From Actinoplanes oryzae (GTDB taxonomy: Bacteria; Actinomycetota; Actinomycetes; Mycobacteriales; Micromonosporaceae): DNA of 64,000 nucleotides. Position numbers and translations under genes: made by a program. Under the pieces are notes generated by a model, which was given only the letters and a program-made list of their open reading frames with translations, made no database searches and had not been told where the DNA came from. This document shows, one piece after another, positions 8,408-17,441 of the stretch. How positions within the stretch are numbered: position 1 is the first letter of the stretch; every line of letters begins with the position of its first letter. The stretch is from contig NZ_JAUQWH010000028.1 in assembly GCF_030757795.1 (NCBI RefSeq), forward strand, positions 1 through 64,000, given 5' to 3'.

Positions 8408-9337
8408 CTAGGTGCGCTGCTGGGCTCGCTTCCAGACGAGGTGCTGGACGAGGAGGGTCAGCACGCCGGCCAGGACGATGGCCGCCGCGTTGATGAGGAG
8501 CTGGAGGGCCGAGCCGAGGGCCTCGTCGCGGACGCCGTAGGCCAGGGCGACCGCCGCGTTGGCCGCCGCCGGGATCGTGGTGACCGAGATCAGCACGCCG
8601 ACCAGGGTGCCGGCCTTGGCCGACGTGAGCGACAGGATGCCCGCGACGCCGCCCAGGAAGCCGATGACCCAGGACAGCGCGTCCGGGCGCCAGATGAAGT
8701 CGGTCAGCGGCCGGTCGGCCAGCAGCATCGACCTGTCGACCAGGCCGGCCGCGGTGAGCAGCCACACCGCCCCGACGGTCAGCAGCATGCCGATCGGGAA
8801 GCCGGCGCCGAGGGCCAGCGCCGAGCGGCGTACCAGCGGAAGCTTGCGCTGCACCAGGCCCACGCAGAGCGCGGCGAGCGGGCCGAACTCGGGGCCGACG
8901 ACCATCGAGCCGACGATGAGGATGGGCTGGTCCAGCAGGACGCCGACGGCCGCGATGATCATGGCGACGGTCATGAACGCCAGGAACGAGGCCGACAGCG
9001 CGGTCTCCTCGCCGGTCTGGTGCTCGATCTCGTGCCACACCACCGCGTCGACGCCCAGGCCGGGGACGCGCCGCTCGGCCCGGTCGGCCGCGGCGGACAT
9101 GGTGGTGTCGATGCGCTCCATGACGATGGCGCCGTCGCGGTCGAGGCCCAGCCCGCGCAGCTGGTCGAGGACGGCGCTGGCGCCCTCCCGGACCACGTCG
9201 AACTCGATCAGGTCGCCCGGCGGGTCGAGGGCCACGCCGGGCAGCACGACGACGTGGGTGACGGCGTCGTGGCCCTTGAGCAGGTCCAGGACCTGCGCGG
9301 AGACGGTGGCGGGCGCGATCACCCGTACGTGCAGCAT
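8408..9337 (-). CDS. DUF389 family membrane protein
   Basis: A 309-residue protein. A soluble N-terminal region of ~100 residues (MLHVRVIAPATVSAQVLDLL, then VTHVVVLPGV) precedes six to seven hydrophobic helices. The central SFLAFMTVAMIIAAVGVLLD and ILIVGSMVVGPEFGPLAAL are typical of the DUF389 (TIGR00341-like) family, whose function is unknown. Internal starts were preferred: the longer reading frame would overlap the upstream oxidase, whereas the ATG at 9335-9337 lies 13 bp after the oxidase stop at 9351, so the two form an operon. Confidence 0.85.
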   Translation of the reverse strand: MLHVRVIAPATVSAQVLDLLKGHDAVTHVVVLPGVALDPPGDLIEFDVVREGASAVLDQLRGLGLDRDGAIVMERIDTTMSAAADRAERRVPGLGVDAVVWHEIEHQTGEETALSASFLAFMTVAMIIAAVGVLLDQPILIVGSMVVGPEFGPLAALCVGLVQRKLPLVRRSALALGAGFPIGMLLTVGAVWLLTAAGLVDRSMLLADRPLTDFIWRPDALSWVIGFLGGVAGILSLTSAKAGTLVGVLISVTTIPAAANAAVALAYGVRDEALGSALQLLINAAAIVLAGVLTLLVQHLVWKRAQQRT

Positions 9338-9350
9338 GGCCGCACGATAC

Positions 9351-11144
9351 CTACCGCGGGTCGTCGAAGCCCTCGTCGGCACGCTCGCGGCGGAGGTGGG
9401 TCTCGGCGCGGCGGGCGAGCTGTCCCGGCTCGGCGGCGAGCCCGGCGTACATGGCCTCGATCTGCTCGTACGGGCGGCCCGGCGGCAGCAGCGGCACGGC
9501 CGGGTCGACCACCGCCTCGATGAGCACCGGACGGTCGGCGCTCAGGGCGGTAGCCCAGGCGTCGTCCATCTCCCCCGGCGACGTCACCCGCAGGCCGCGC
9601 AGGCCGAGCAGGTCGGCGTACTTCGCGTACGGCACGTCGGGCAGCTCCTGCGACGTGCCGAACCGCGGCTCGCCCTCCGCCTCGCGCTGCTCCCAGCTGA
9701 CCTCGGCCAGGTCACGGTTGTTCAGTACGCACACGACGAAGCGCGGATCCGCCCAGTCGCGCCACCGGGCGGCCACGGTCACCAGCTCGGCCAGCCCGGT
9801 CATCTGCATCGCGCCGTCGCCGGTCAGTACGATCTGGGGGCGGTCCGGGGCGGCCAGCTTGGCGGCGATCCCGTACGGCAGGCCGCACCCCATCGACGCG
9901 AGCGTGCTCGACAGGTGCGCGGGGACGCCGCCCGGCAGGCGCAGATGCCGGGCGTACCAGTAGACGACCGACCCGACGTCGACCGCGACCTGCGCGTCGG
10001 TGCCCAGCCGCCCGCTCAGCGAGCGCACCACGTGCTGCGGGTTCAACGGCTCCGCGGGGGCGGCGGCCCGGCGGGCCGAGATCTCTCCCCAGGTACGCAC
10101 CCAGCCCTCGACCCGTGCCCGCCAAGCCCCGTGCTCCCGGGGCTTCACCGCGCCCAGCAGCGCCCGCAGCGTCTCCGTGGCGTCGCCGGTCAGCGGCACC
10201 TCGACGGGATAGCGCACGCCCAGCTGCCGCCCGTCGATGTCGATCTGCACCGCCCGCGCCTGCCCCGGCGCCGGATAGAACTCCGTCCACGGGTCGTTGG
10301 TGCCCACCAGCAGCAGCGTGTCGCAGTTCCGCAGCAGCTCGTTGCTGGCCGTGGTGCCCAGATGCCCCATGACCCCGGTGTGGAACGGCAGACCCTCGTC
10401 GAGCACGGGCTTGCCCAGCAGCGACGCCGTCACCCCGGCCCCGAGCCGGTCGGCCAGCTCGGCGATCTCGCCGGCCGCCCCGTACGCCCCCTGCCCGACC
10501 ATGATTGCGACCCGCTCGCCGGCCTCGAGCACCTCGGCGGCGGCACGCACGTCCGCGTCGTAGGGCACCACCCGCGCCCGCCGCAGCCCCGGGCTGGTCA
10601 CCATGACCCCGTGCCGCTGGGCGGTGGGGTCCGGCGCCGGCATCGCCTGCACGTCGTGCGGCAGGATCACGCAGGTGGGGCTGCGGGTGGCGAGCGCGGT
10701 CCGGAAGGCCCGGTCGATCAGCATCGGCACCTGCTCCGCGGTGTGCGCCGTCTGCACGAACTGCGCGCACACGTCCCCGAAGAGCCGCCCGAGATCGATC
10801 TCCTGCTGATAGGCGCTGCCCAGCACGGTGGAGGCCTGCTGCCCGACGATCGCCACGACCGGCTTGGCGTCGAGCTTGGCGTCGTAGAGCCCGTTGAGCA
10901 GGTGCACCGCGCCCGGCCCCTGCGTCGACAGGCACACCCCCGGCGCCCCGGTGTACTTGGCGTGGGCGACGGCCATGAACGCGGCCGCCTCCTCGTGCCG
11001 AGCCTGCACGAACGCCGGCTTCCCGGCCCGCCGCAACGCCCCCATCACCCCGTCGATGCCGTCCCCGGAGTACCCGAAGACGCGCGGCACGCCCCACTCG
11101 GCCAGCCGCTCGACCAGGAGATCGGAAACCGTACGCTCACCCAT
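9351..11144 (-). CDS. Thiamine-diphosphate-dependent enzyme, pyruvate oxidase/acetolactate synthase type
   Basis: A 597-residue enzyme with the three-domain layout of the POX/AHAS family. The N-terminal Pyr domain has the catalytic glutamate in QARHEEAAAFMAVAHAKYTG and the GVCLSTQGPGA segment. A central FAD/Rossmann-like domain follows, then a PP domain with the ThDP motif LTGDGAMQM...VLNNRDL and VDVGSVVYWYARHL. It most resembles actinobacterial pyruvate-oxidase/dehydrogenase-like proteins; acetolactate synthase activity is less likely because there is no small subunit nearby. The start at 11144 gives MGERTVSDLLVERL, the normal family N-terminus; upstream in-frame sequence is low-complexity. 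It is the first gene of an operon with DUF389. Confidence 0.88.
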   Translation of the reverse strand: MGERTVSDLLVERLAEWGVPRVFGYSGDGIDGVMGALRRAGKPAFVQARHEEAAAFMAVAHAKYTGAPGVCLSTQGPGAVHLLNGLYDAKLDAKPVVAIVGQQASTVLGSAYQQEIDLGRLFGDVCAQFVQTAHTAEQVPMLIDRAFRTALATRSPTCVILPHDVQAMPAPDPTAQRHGVMVTSPGLRRARVVPYDADVRAAAEVLEAGERVAIMVGQGAYGAAGEIAELADRLGAGVTASLLGKPVLDEGLPFHTGVMGHLGTTASNELLRNCDTLLLVGTNDPWTEFYPAPGQARAVQIDIDGRQLGVRYPVEVPLTGDATETLRALLGAVKPREHGAWRARVEGWVRTWGEISARRAAAPAEPLNPQHVVRSLSGRLGTDAQVAVDVGSVVYWYARHLRLPGGVPAHLSSTLASMGCGLPYGIAAKLAAPDRPQIVLTGDGAMQMTGLAELVTVAARWRDWADPRFVVCVLNNRDLAEVSWEQREAEGEPRFGTSQELPDVPYAKYADLLGLRGLRVTSPGEMDDAWATALSADRPVLIEAVVDPAVPLLPPGRPYEQIEAMYAGLAAEPGQLARRAETHLRRERADEGFDDPR

Positions 11145-11260
11145 GCCGCCCGGATGCCCCGAGCCGCACCCCTCAAACGACGCCCGGCGGCCTTCGTCCG
11201 GCGGCCCCGGGGGGCCTGGCGTGACCGTGAGACGTGCCGGCGTACGGGTATGCGGGCCCG

Positions 11261-12388
11261 ATGAGACTGGACTTTCTGCGCCCCCTCTTCGACCAGCCCG
11301 GGCTCTGGGTGTCGGTCTACCTCGACGCCACCCGGGCCGGTGAGAACGCCGCCCACGAGGTGGAGCTGCGCTGGCGGGCCCTGCGGGAGAGCCTGACCGC
11401 GCAGGGCGCCGACGAGGCCACCCTGGACGCCGTGGCGGAGGCGATCGGCGCACACCCGTACCAGCCGGGCCGCTACGGGCTCGCCGTCTTCGCCCGCGCC
11501 GGGCAGGTGGCGCTGCTGGAGACGCTGTCCGCTCCGCCGGCGGCCGACGAGGCGTACGCCGGGCCGCTGCCGCACGCCATGCCGCTGGTGGCGCAGCGGG
11601 GCGAGGACGTCCCGTACGTCCGGGTGCTCGCCGACCGGACCGGCGGTGACCTGGACGCGATCTCCGCCGGCGGGGTGCCGCGGCACCGGCAGGTGACCGG
11701 GGACGAGAGCTTCCCGCTGCGGAAGGTGCATGCCGGCGGCTGGTCGGACCGGCGCTACGACCAGGCCGCCGAGGAGACCTGGAAGCGGAACGCCGGGAAC
11801 GTGGCGACCGCGGCGGCCGAGCTGGCCGACAGCATCGACGCCGAGGTCATCGTGGTGGGCGGCGACGTCCGGGCGGTGGAGAAGTTCGAGGGCGAGCTGC
11901 CGAAGCGCTGGCGCGAGCGCCTGGTGCGCACCGATGCGGGCTCCCGGCACGCCGGCGCCGACGAGGCCGCGCTCGACGACGTGACCGTGCAGGCGATCGC
12001 CGAGACCGCCGACCGGCACGTGCGGGAGGCGATCAACCGCTACCGTACGCAGCTGGGCGACGGCACGGCCGGCACCGGCCTCACCGACGTGGTGACCCGG
12101 CTGCAGCGCGGGCAGGCCGACATCGTCCTCCTGCACAACGACCCGTCCTCGACGGACACGCTGTGGATCGACCCCGGCGACGTCACGCTGGTCTCGGTCG
12201 ACGATCACGTCCTGCGCGAGGCCGGTGTCCAGGACCCCCGGAAGGTACGCGCGGACGCCGCCCTCCTGCGCGCCGTCGCCGGCACCGGCGCCTCGCTGAT
12301 CCTCGTCGCCCCGGACGAGGTCGAGCTGGAGCACGGGATCGGCGCCGTCCTCCGCTACGCCGACGCGAGCAGCGCCGCCGACGTGTGA
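11261..12388 (+). CDS. Rv2629-like protein (bacterial eRF1-like, baeRF2 type)
   Basis: A 375-residue cytoplasmic protein similar along its length to Mycobacterium tuberculosis Rv2629. It shows LWVSVYLDATRAGEN near the N-terminus, then HAGGWSDRRYDQAAEETWKR, DAEVIVVGGDVRAVEKFEGELP, and a C-terminal HGIGAVLRY. Rv2629 belongs to the family related to archaeo-eukaryotic release factor 1 and Vms1, and is part of the hypoxia-responsive DosR regulon. A ribosome-rescue or dormancy role is inference. The ATG at 11261 (MRLDFLRPLFDQPG) aligns with the family start; a GTG at 11234 is in frame but would add residues not seen in the family. It is divergent from the ThDP enzyme. Confidence 0.8.
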   Translation: MRLDFLRPLFDQPGLWVSVYLDATRAGENAAHEVELRWRALRESLTAQGADEATLDAVAEAIGAHPYQPGRYGLAVFARAGQVALLETLSAPPAADEAYAGPLPHAMPLVAQRGEDVPYVRVLADRTGGDLDAISAGGVPRHRQVTGDESFPLRKVHAGGWSDRRYDQAAEETWKRNAGNVATAAAELADSIDAEVIVVGGDVRAVEKFEGELPKRWRERLVRTDAGSRHAGADEAALDDVTVQAIAETADRHVREAINRYRTQLGDGTAGTGLTDVVTRLQRGQADIVLLHNDPSSTDTLWIDPGDVTLVSVDDHVLREAGVQDPRKVRADAALLRAVAGTGASLILVAPDEVELEHGIGAVLRYADASSAADV

Positions 12389-12637
12389 AGCCCCCGTGGT
12401 GCCGGGGTCGGAACCGGCCGTTGAGCTCGCCCGGACGCGGGCCCGGCGTAGACGACCACGTTGTGGCGGTGAGCGCCGTCGGCGGTCCTTCCGGGACGCC
12501 ACCCGTCCGCCCCGCTGTCGCCCTGACGGCAACCGGCCTACGGTCTTGTCAACCGCGCGTCAGCCCCCAGGGGCCCCGGCGCGGCCAGGGTGTGCCGGTC
12601 CAGCAGCGCGGCCGGCGCACCCGAGCCCGCACCAGCA
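12389..12637. other. Gene-free stretch upstream of the NOS promoter
   Basis: The gap between the Rv2629-like gene and the NOS gene is 379 bp. This first part is GC-rich, and its open frames have no recognisable domain or RBS. Nothing functional was identified until the AT-rich patch at 12638. Confidence 0.5.
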
Positions 12638-12690
12638 TTCACATTAGTGATGAAACTATCCTTGACGCCCATCGGGGACGTATCTACCCT
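12638..12690 (+). promoter_or_regulatory. Candidate promoter and operator of the nos gene
   Basis: TTGACG (12662-12667) and TACCCT (12685-12690) are separated by 17 bp and would start transcription near 12697, about 70 bases before the GTG. Immediately upstream lies an unusually AT-rich patch with TTCA...TGAA arms (12638-12654), a plausible regulator site. No regulator is proposed on sequence alone. Confidence 0.45.
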
Positions 12691-12767
12691 CGTCACCGTC
12701 CCGGACTCGCGATCTTCCTGTGCCACCCCAGGCCGGCGCCACGTCCGGGCGGAAGGGGAGGCGACCT

Positions 12768-14045
12768 GTGGGCACGCCCGGATATCGGGACCACCCGGTC
12801 GCCGAGTGGGATGCCGCCGCCCCGGCCGACGCCGGCGAGGCCGAGGACTTCCTGTTCCAGTTCCACGCGGAGAACCCGCACACCGGCCCGGCCGGGCCAC
12901 GGCTGGCGGCGGTGCTGGCCGAGATCGACGCCACGGGCACCTATGTGCACACGGCCGAGGAGCTGGCGTACGGTGCCAAGCTGGCCTGGCGCAACGCCAG
13001 CCGCTGCATCGGCCGGCTCTACTGGCGCAGCCTCGTGGTGCAGGACCGGCGCGACTGCCACACCTCCCCCGAGATCTACGCGGGCCTGGTGCGGCACCTG
13101 GAGATCGCGAGCGGGACCGAGGCGCGGCCGGGCGGGCGGCACGCGCGGCGCGGCGGGGCCATCCGGCCGGTGATCAGCGTCTTCCCGCAGGCGGTGCCCG
13201 GCCGGCCGTACCCCCGGCTGTGGAACGACCAGCTCATCCGCTACGCCGGGCACCGCACCTTCGACGGCTCGGTGGTCGGCGATCCGGCGCTGGCGGACTT
13301 CACCGAGGCCATGGAGGCGCGGGGCTGGAAGGGCGCGGGCACCCCGTTCGACGTGCTCCCCCTCGCGATCGAGACCCCCGACGAGGGGGTACGCCTCTAC
13401 GACCTGCCGCCCAGCGCGGTGCTCGAGGTGCCCCTCGTGCACCCGGAGCATCCGTGGTTCGCGCAGTTCGGCCTCCGGTGGTACGCGGTGCCCGCGGTCA
13501 GCAACATGCGCCTGACGATCGGCGGGGTGCACTATCCCTTCGCCCCCTTCAACGGGTGGTACATGGGCACCGAGATCGGGGCGCGCAACCTGGCCGACCG
13601 GGATCGCTACAACCTGCTGCCGCTGATCGCCCAGCAGCTCGGCCTCGACACGAGCAGCGAGCGGACACTGTGGCGGGACAGGGCGCTCGTGGAGCTCAAC
13701 CGCGCGGTCCTGCACTCGTACGACGCCGCGGGCGTGAAGATGTCCGACCACCACACCGAGTCGGCGCGCTTCCTCGACCACGTCGCCCGGGAGCAGCGGG
13801 CCGGCCGGCTGGTGCCCGCCGACTGGAGCTGGATCGTGCCGCCGATCTCCGGGGCGGCGACGCCGGTCTTCCACCGCTACTTCCACGAGGCCGACCTCAA
13901 GCCGAACTTCTATCTGGACGAAGGCGCCCGGCTGCTGGCCCGCGGCATCACGCCCGCGGCCACGGGGTGCCCCTTCCACGGGGCGGACACCGGCGAGCTG
14001 CCCCTGTTCCACCGGCCGGACCTCCGCGAGGGAGACCCGGCCTGA
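12768..14045 (+). CDS. nos: Nitric oxide synthase oxygenase
   Basis: A 425-residue stand-alone bacterial NOS oxygenase domain. It would convert L-arginine to NO and citrulline using heme and a pterin, with electrons from an outside reductase. The heme-thiolate motif RNASRCIGR has the ligand cysteine at residue 80. Other family signatures are WYAVPAVSNMRL, the arginine-site FNGWYMGTEIGARNLAD and WIVPPISGAATPVFHRY. GGGGAGG six bases before the GTG at 12768 fixes this start over the longer frame from 12720. No flavin reductase domain is attached, as is usual in bacteria. The nearest candidate partner is the reductase fusion at 2924, but no link is shown. The gene is convergent with a globin. Confidence 0.95.
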   Translation: MGTPGYRDHPVAEWDAAAPADAGEAEDFLFQFHAENPHTGPAGPRLAAVLAEIDATGTYVHTAEELAYGAKLAWRNASRCIGRLYWRSLVVQDRRDCHTSPEIYAGLVRHLEIASGTEARPGGRHARRGGAIRPVISVFPQAVPGRPYPRLWNDQLIRYAGHRTFDGSVVGDPALADFTEAMEARGWKGAGTPFDVLPLAIETPDEGVRLYDLPPSAVLEVPLVHPEHPWFAQFGLRWYAVPAVSNMRLTIGGVHYPFAPFNGWYMGTEIGARNLADRDRYNLLPLIAQQLGLDTSSERTLWRDRALVELNRAVLHSYDAAGVKMSDHHTESARFLDHVAREQRAGRLVPADWSWIVPPISGAATPVFHRYFHEADLKPNFYLDEGARLLARGITPAATGCPFHGADTGELPLFHRPDLREGDPA

Positions 14046-14056
14046 GCCAGGCTCAG
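14042..14056. terminator. Palindrome spanning both stop codons of nos and globin
   Basis: CTGAGC-CAG-GCTCAG is a perfect six-base-arm inverted repeat. It contains the TGA of nos (14043-14045) and the reverse-strand TGA of the globin (14053-14055). The two genes are separated by only 7 bp. The hairpin could help end transcription in both directions, though no T-tract follows. Confidence 0.4.
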
Positions 14057-14556
14057 CGGGCCGCCTCGCCGAGCATGTGGGCGCTCATCCAGTCATAGAC
14101 CCAGATCCAGGCCGAGCTGGTGGCGACACTCCAGTCGCCGCTCAGGTCACGCACCGCGCGGACGAGCGCATGGCCCACATAGGGATAGTGCTCGGGCAGG
14201 ACGCCGTAGTAGCGCGCGTGGTGCACGCCCAGCATGCCGAGCATCCGCTCCATGTCCTGCGCGTAGCGGTCGGGCTCGGTCAGCGCCCGGATCCCGTCGA
14301 GCAGGGCCCGACACAGCTTCTCGGTCTGCGCCGTCATGTCCGGCGGGAACATGGCCCGGGCCTCGGGCACCAGCTCGAACAGGTGCCGGTAGAACAGCTC
14401 GGCCAGGGCGACCGGCCGATCGGCGACCAGGGACGCCGTGCTCTGGACGATGCGCATCGCCTCGGCGGAGGGCCTGCGGTGCGGACCGTGTCGCCGGGGA
14501 GCCCCGGGCACGGCCCCCGCCGCGGAACGTGAATCGCGGGGTCCAGACTCGATCAT
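14053..14556 (-). CDS. Single-domain globin (flavohemoglobin-like globin fold)
   Basis: A 167-residue protein. After a ~30-residue Arg/Pro-rich leader, residues ~33-165 form a globin: IVQSTASLVADRPVALAELF, then HLFELVPEARAMFPPDM, a proximal-His segment LGVHHARYYGVLPEHYPYVGHAL and an SAWIWVYDWM helix. It resembles the heme domain of flavohemoglobins without a reductase. Such globins bind O2/NO and can oxidise NO to nitrate when reduced by a partner. The head-to-head position with the NO synthase suggests NO sensing or disposal, by inference. The ATG at 14556 (MIESGPRDSR) is chosen over a much longer frame with no family support. Confidence 0.88.
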   Translation of the reverse strand: MIESGPRDSRSAAGAVPGAPRRHGPHRRPSAEAMRIVQSTASLVADRPVALAELFYRHLFELVPEARAMFPPDMTAQTEKLCRALLDGIRALTEPDRYAQDMERMLGMLGVHHARYYGVLPEHYPYVGHALVRAVRDLSGDWSVATSSAWIWVYDWMSAHMLGEAAR

Positions 14557-14727
14557 GCGGTCCAACCTAACGTGCCCGGTTTGCACCCGCGGCATCGGTA
14601 CCGGCCTATTTGGTTGACTAGGCAGCTTTGTCCCTGGCAGCAGCCCCTCTTGCCCGTTTGTCCCGCCGCTGCCGCACGCCGGGCCGCGCCGCCGTAGCAT
14701 GGCAGCACCCAGCGCGCGGAGGCACGG

Positions 14728-17397
14728 ATGCGGTTCGAGGTCCTGGGACCGGTGCGCGTGCACACCGCCGACGGCGAGGGCGTGCTCGCGCCGAAGCCGC
14801 GCGCGCTACTGGCCGTGCTGCTGGCCGCCCGGGGCCGCCCGGTCACTGTGGAGCGCCTGGTCGCCGAGCTGTGGCCGGAGGGCGCCCCCGCGACGGCCAC
14901 GGCGACGCTGCAGATGCACGTCTCGGCCCTGCGCAAGGTGGTCGGCGACCGGGTGCACAGCGCCGCGGGCGGCTACCGGCTCGACCTGACGGGCGCCGTT
15001 TTCGATGCCGCCGAGTTCGAGGAGAGCGGCGACCTCGGCCGGTGGCGCGGCGAGCCGTACGACGGGGTGCGGGCCGGGCCGATCGTCGCGGCCGCCGCCG
15101 CCCGGCTCGCCGAGCAACGGCTGAGCGCGCAGCAGGAATGGGCGCGCCGGACCCTCGCGGGCGGCCGGCCCGCCGAGGCCGCGACCGAGCTGGCCGGCTG
15201 GGTCGCCGCGCAGCCCACCGCCGAAGGCCTGGTCACGCAGCTGATGCTGGCGCTGCACCGGTCGGGCCGCACCGGCGCGGCACTGGCCGCCTATGACCGG
15301 GCCGTCGCAGCCCTCGGCGCGCTGGACGCCCGGCCCACCGCCGAGCTGGACGCGCTGGCCGCCGCCGTGCGCCGGCAGGACCCCACGCTCGACGAGCGGA
15401 TCCTGGGGCTGCCCGCCCGGCGCAACCGCTTCATCGGCCGGCGCGCCGAGCTGGACCGGGCCATCGAGCTGCTCGGCACGGCCCGGTTGCTGACCGTCGC
15501 GGGCCCCGGCGGCGCCGGCAAGACCCGGCTCAGCCTCGAGCTGGCCCGCGAGACGGCCGCCGACCACGACGCGGTGCACGTCGTCGAGCTGGCCGAGCAC
15601 CGCGACGGTCCGCTCGACGCCCGGCTGGCCGCGGCGATCGGCATCCGCGAGGAGCCGGGCACCCCGGTGTTCGAGACGGTGACGCGGCAGCTCACCGGGC
15701 GGGTGCTGCTCGTGCTCGACAACTGCGAGCATGTCCGGGACCGGGCGGCGCAACTCGCGGACGCCCTGCTGGCGGCGTGCCCGGGGGTGCGGCTCGTCGC
15801 CACCAGCCGGGAGCCGCTCGGGCTCAGCGGCGAGGTGGTCTGCATGCTCGGCGGCCTGTCCACGCCGGAGCCCGGCACGACCGACCCGCACGCGGAGGCG
15901 GTGCGGCTGCTCGGCGACCGGGTGGCGGCGGCCCGCGGCGGCGCCGGACTCACCGCCGCCGAGCAGAGCGCCGCCGCCGAGCTGTGCCGCCGCCTCGACG
16001 GCCTGCCGCTCGCCATCGAGCTCGCCGCCGCCCGGCTGCGCGCGCTGCCGCTCGCCGAGATCGTCGCGCGCCTCGACCGGCGCCTCGACGTGCTGACCGG
16101 CACCTCGCCGGTCCCCCGGCACCGGACCATGCGGGCGGCCATCGACTGGGGCTACGAGCTGCTCGACAGCCCGCAGCAGGAGCTGCTGCGCCGGCTCGGC
16201 GTCTTCGCGGGCGGCTTCGACCTGGCCGCCGCCGGCGAGGTGGCCGGCGCCGACCCGGTCGATCCGCTCACCCAGCTCGTCGACCGGTCCATGGTGGAGT
16301 GGCGGGACGGTCGCTACCGCCTGATCGAGACCATCCGGGAGTACGCCCGCGAGCGCCTCGGGCCGGTCGAGCGCGCCGAGGCGTACGCCGGCCTGGTGGG
16401 GTGGTGGCAGCGACGGCTCGCCGTGCCGCCGCCGACCGACGGCCCGGCGCACACCGCCTGGCTGGCGGAGATCGGCGCCGACCACGACACCGTCGTCGGC
16501 GCGATCGACTGGTCCCTGCGCGACGGCGACCCCGCGCGGGGGCTCGAGCTGGCGGCCGCGATGTGGTGGTACTGGTGGGTCGCCGGCCGGATGGCCGAGG
16601 GCCGCGCCTGGCTGGCCCGCGCCCTGGCCGCCGCCCCCTCGGCAGCACCGGCGCTGCGGGCCCGGGCGTTGCGGGCGGCCGCCGCGCTGGCCCGCAACTC
16701 CGGCGACCTGCCGCAGGCGCGACAGCTGGGCGAGGAGGGGCTGCGCCTGTTCCGCTCGCTGGACGACCGCCGGGGCATGCTGGCCGTGCTCAACAATCTG
16801 CTCATCACCGCGCAGGCGCAGGCGGACTATCCGGCTTCGCTCGCGTACGGCTACGAGGCGCTGGCGATCGCCGAGGAGGACGCCATCGCCCCGATGGTCG
16901 CGGCCCTCGCCAACAACACGGCGGGCACGCTGCGCTGCCTGGACCGGCTCGACGAGGCAGAGGAGCTGTTCACGCGCGCGCTGGAGGGCTTCCGCGCCCT
17001 GGGCGACCGCCGGGGCGAGGCGGCCGCGCTGAGCAACCTGTCCACGACCGACCGGCGCCGGGGCCGCTACGCGACGGCCCGTCCGGCGATGCGGCGGGCG
17101 CTGGCCCTCTACACCGAGCTGGGCCTCACCGAGGGGCAGCTCGACGCCGTCGAGGGGCTGGCGCAGCTGGACGTGCTCGCGGGCGATGCCGCCGGCGGGC
17201 TGCGGCTGCTGGCGCTGGCCGAGCGGGAGCGGTCGGCGCTGGGCGCCCCCGGCTTCACCCCCGACGAGATCGCGGACCGGGACGGCGCCGAGGCCACCGC
17301 CCGGGCTGCGCTGTCCCCGAAGGAGGTCGCCCGCGCCTACCGGTCGGCCGGGGAGACGACGCTGGCCGAAGCCGTGGCGGAGCTGCTGACCGACTGA
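14728..17397 (+). CDS. SARP/AfsR-type regulator with BTAD, NB-ARC and TPR domains
   Basis: An 889-residue regulator. Residues 1-90 are an OmpR-like winged helix (MRFEVLGPVRVH, then RALLAVLLAARGRPVTVERLV). A bacterial transcriptional activation domain follows to about 230. An NB-ARC ATPase comes next, with Walker A GPGGAGKT (259-266), Walker B VLLVLDNCEH, LVATSREPLG and GLPLAIELAAARL. The C-terminal ~330 residues are TPR repeats. This layout matches AfsR-like pathway activators of secondary metabolism or development. GGAGG lies six bases before the ATG. No biosynthetic cluster is adjacent, so the target is unknown. It is divergent from the globin. Confidence 0.92.
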   Translation: MRFEVLGPVRVHTADGEGVLAPKPRALLAVLLAARGRPVTVERLVAELWPEGAPATATATLQMHVSALRKVVGDRVHSAAGGYRLDLTGAVFDAAEFEESGDLGRWRGEPYDGVRAGPIVAAAAARLAEQRLSAQQEWARRTLAGGRPAEAATELAGWVAAQPTAEGLVTQLMLALHRSGRTGAALAAYDRAVAALGALDARPTAELDALAAAVRRQDPTLDERILGLPARRNRFIGRRAELDRAIELLGTARLLTVAGPGGAGKTRLSLELARETAADHDAVHVVELAEHRDGPLDARLAAAIGIREEPGTPVFETVTRQLTGRVLLVLDNCEHVRDRAAQLADALLAACPGVRLVATSREPLGLSGEVVCMLGGLSTPEPGTTDPHAEAVRLLGDRVAAARGGAGLTAAEQSAAAELCRRLDGLPLAIELAAARLRALPLAEIVARLDRRLDVLTGTSPVPRHRTMRAAIDWGYELLDSPQQELLRRLGVFAGGFDLAAAGEVAGADPVDPLTQLVDRSMVEWRDGRYRLIETIREYARERLGPVERAEAYAGLVGWWQRRLAVPPPTDGPAHTAWLAEIGADHDTVVGAIDWSLRDGDPARGLELAAAMWWYWWVAGRMAEGRAWLARALAAAPSAAPALRARALRAAAALARNSGDLPQARQLGEEGLRLFRSLDDRRGMLAVLNNLLITAQAQADYPASLAYGYEALAIAEEDAIAPMVAALANNTAGTLRCLDRLDEAEELFTRALEGFRALGDRRGEAAALSNLSTTDRRRGRYATARPAMRRALALYTELGLTEGQLDAVEGLAQLDVLAGDAAGGLRLLALAERERSALGAPGFTPDEIADRDGAEATARAALSPKEVARAYRSAGETTLAEAVAELLTD

Positions 17398-17441
17398 CGT
17401 TTGGCGGTTCTTTGGCGCCGCCTCCCATGCTCTGCGTCGTG

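Noticed and set aside
12163-13173. Long plus-strand frame bridging the Rv2629-like gene and nos
   Set aside because: It reads both genes out of frame and carries no motif; the RBS at 12753-12759 supports the NOS start.
2924-14045. The reductase fusion as the electron donor for the NO synthase
   Set aside because: They are 8 kb apart with other operons between, and no shared motif was seen. Kept only as a possibility.
14557-14727. TTGACT at 14614 as a promoter for the SARP gene
   Set aside because: No acceptable -10 element at 16-18 bp downstream.
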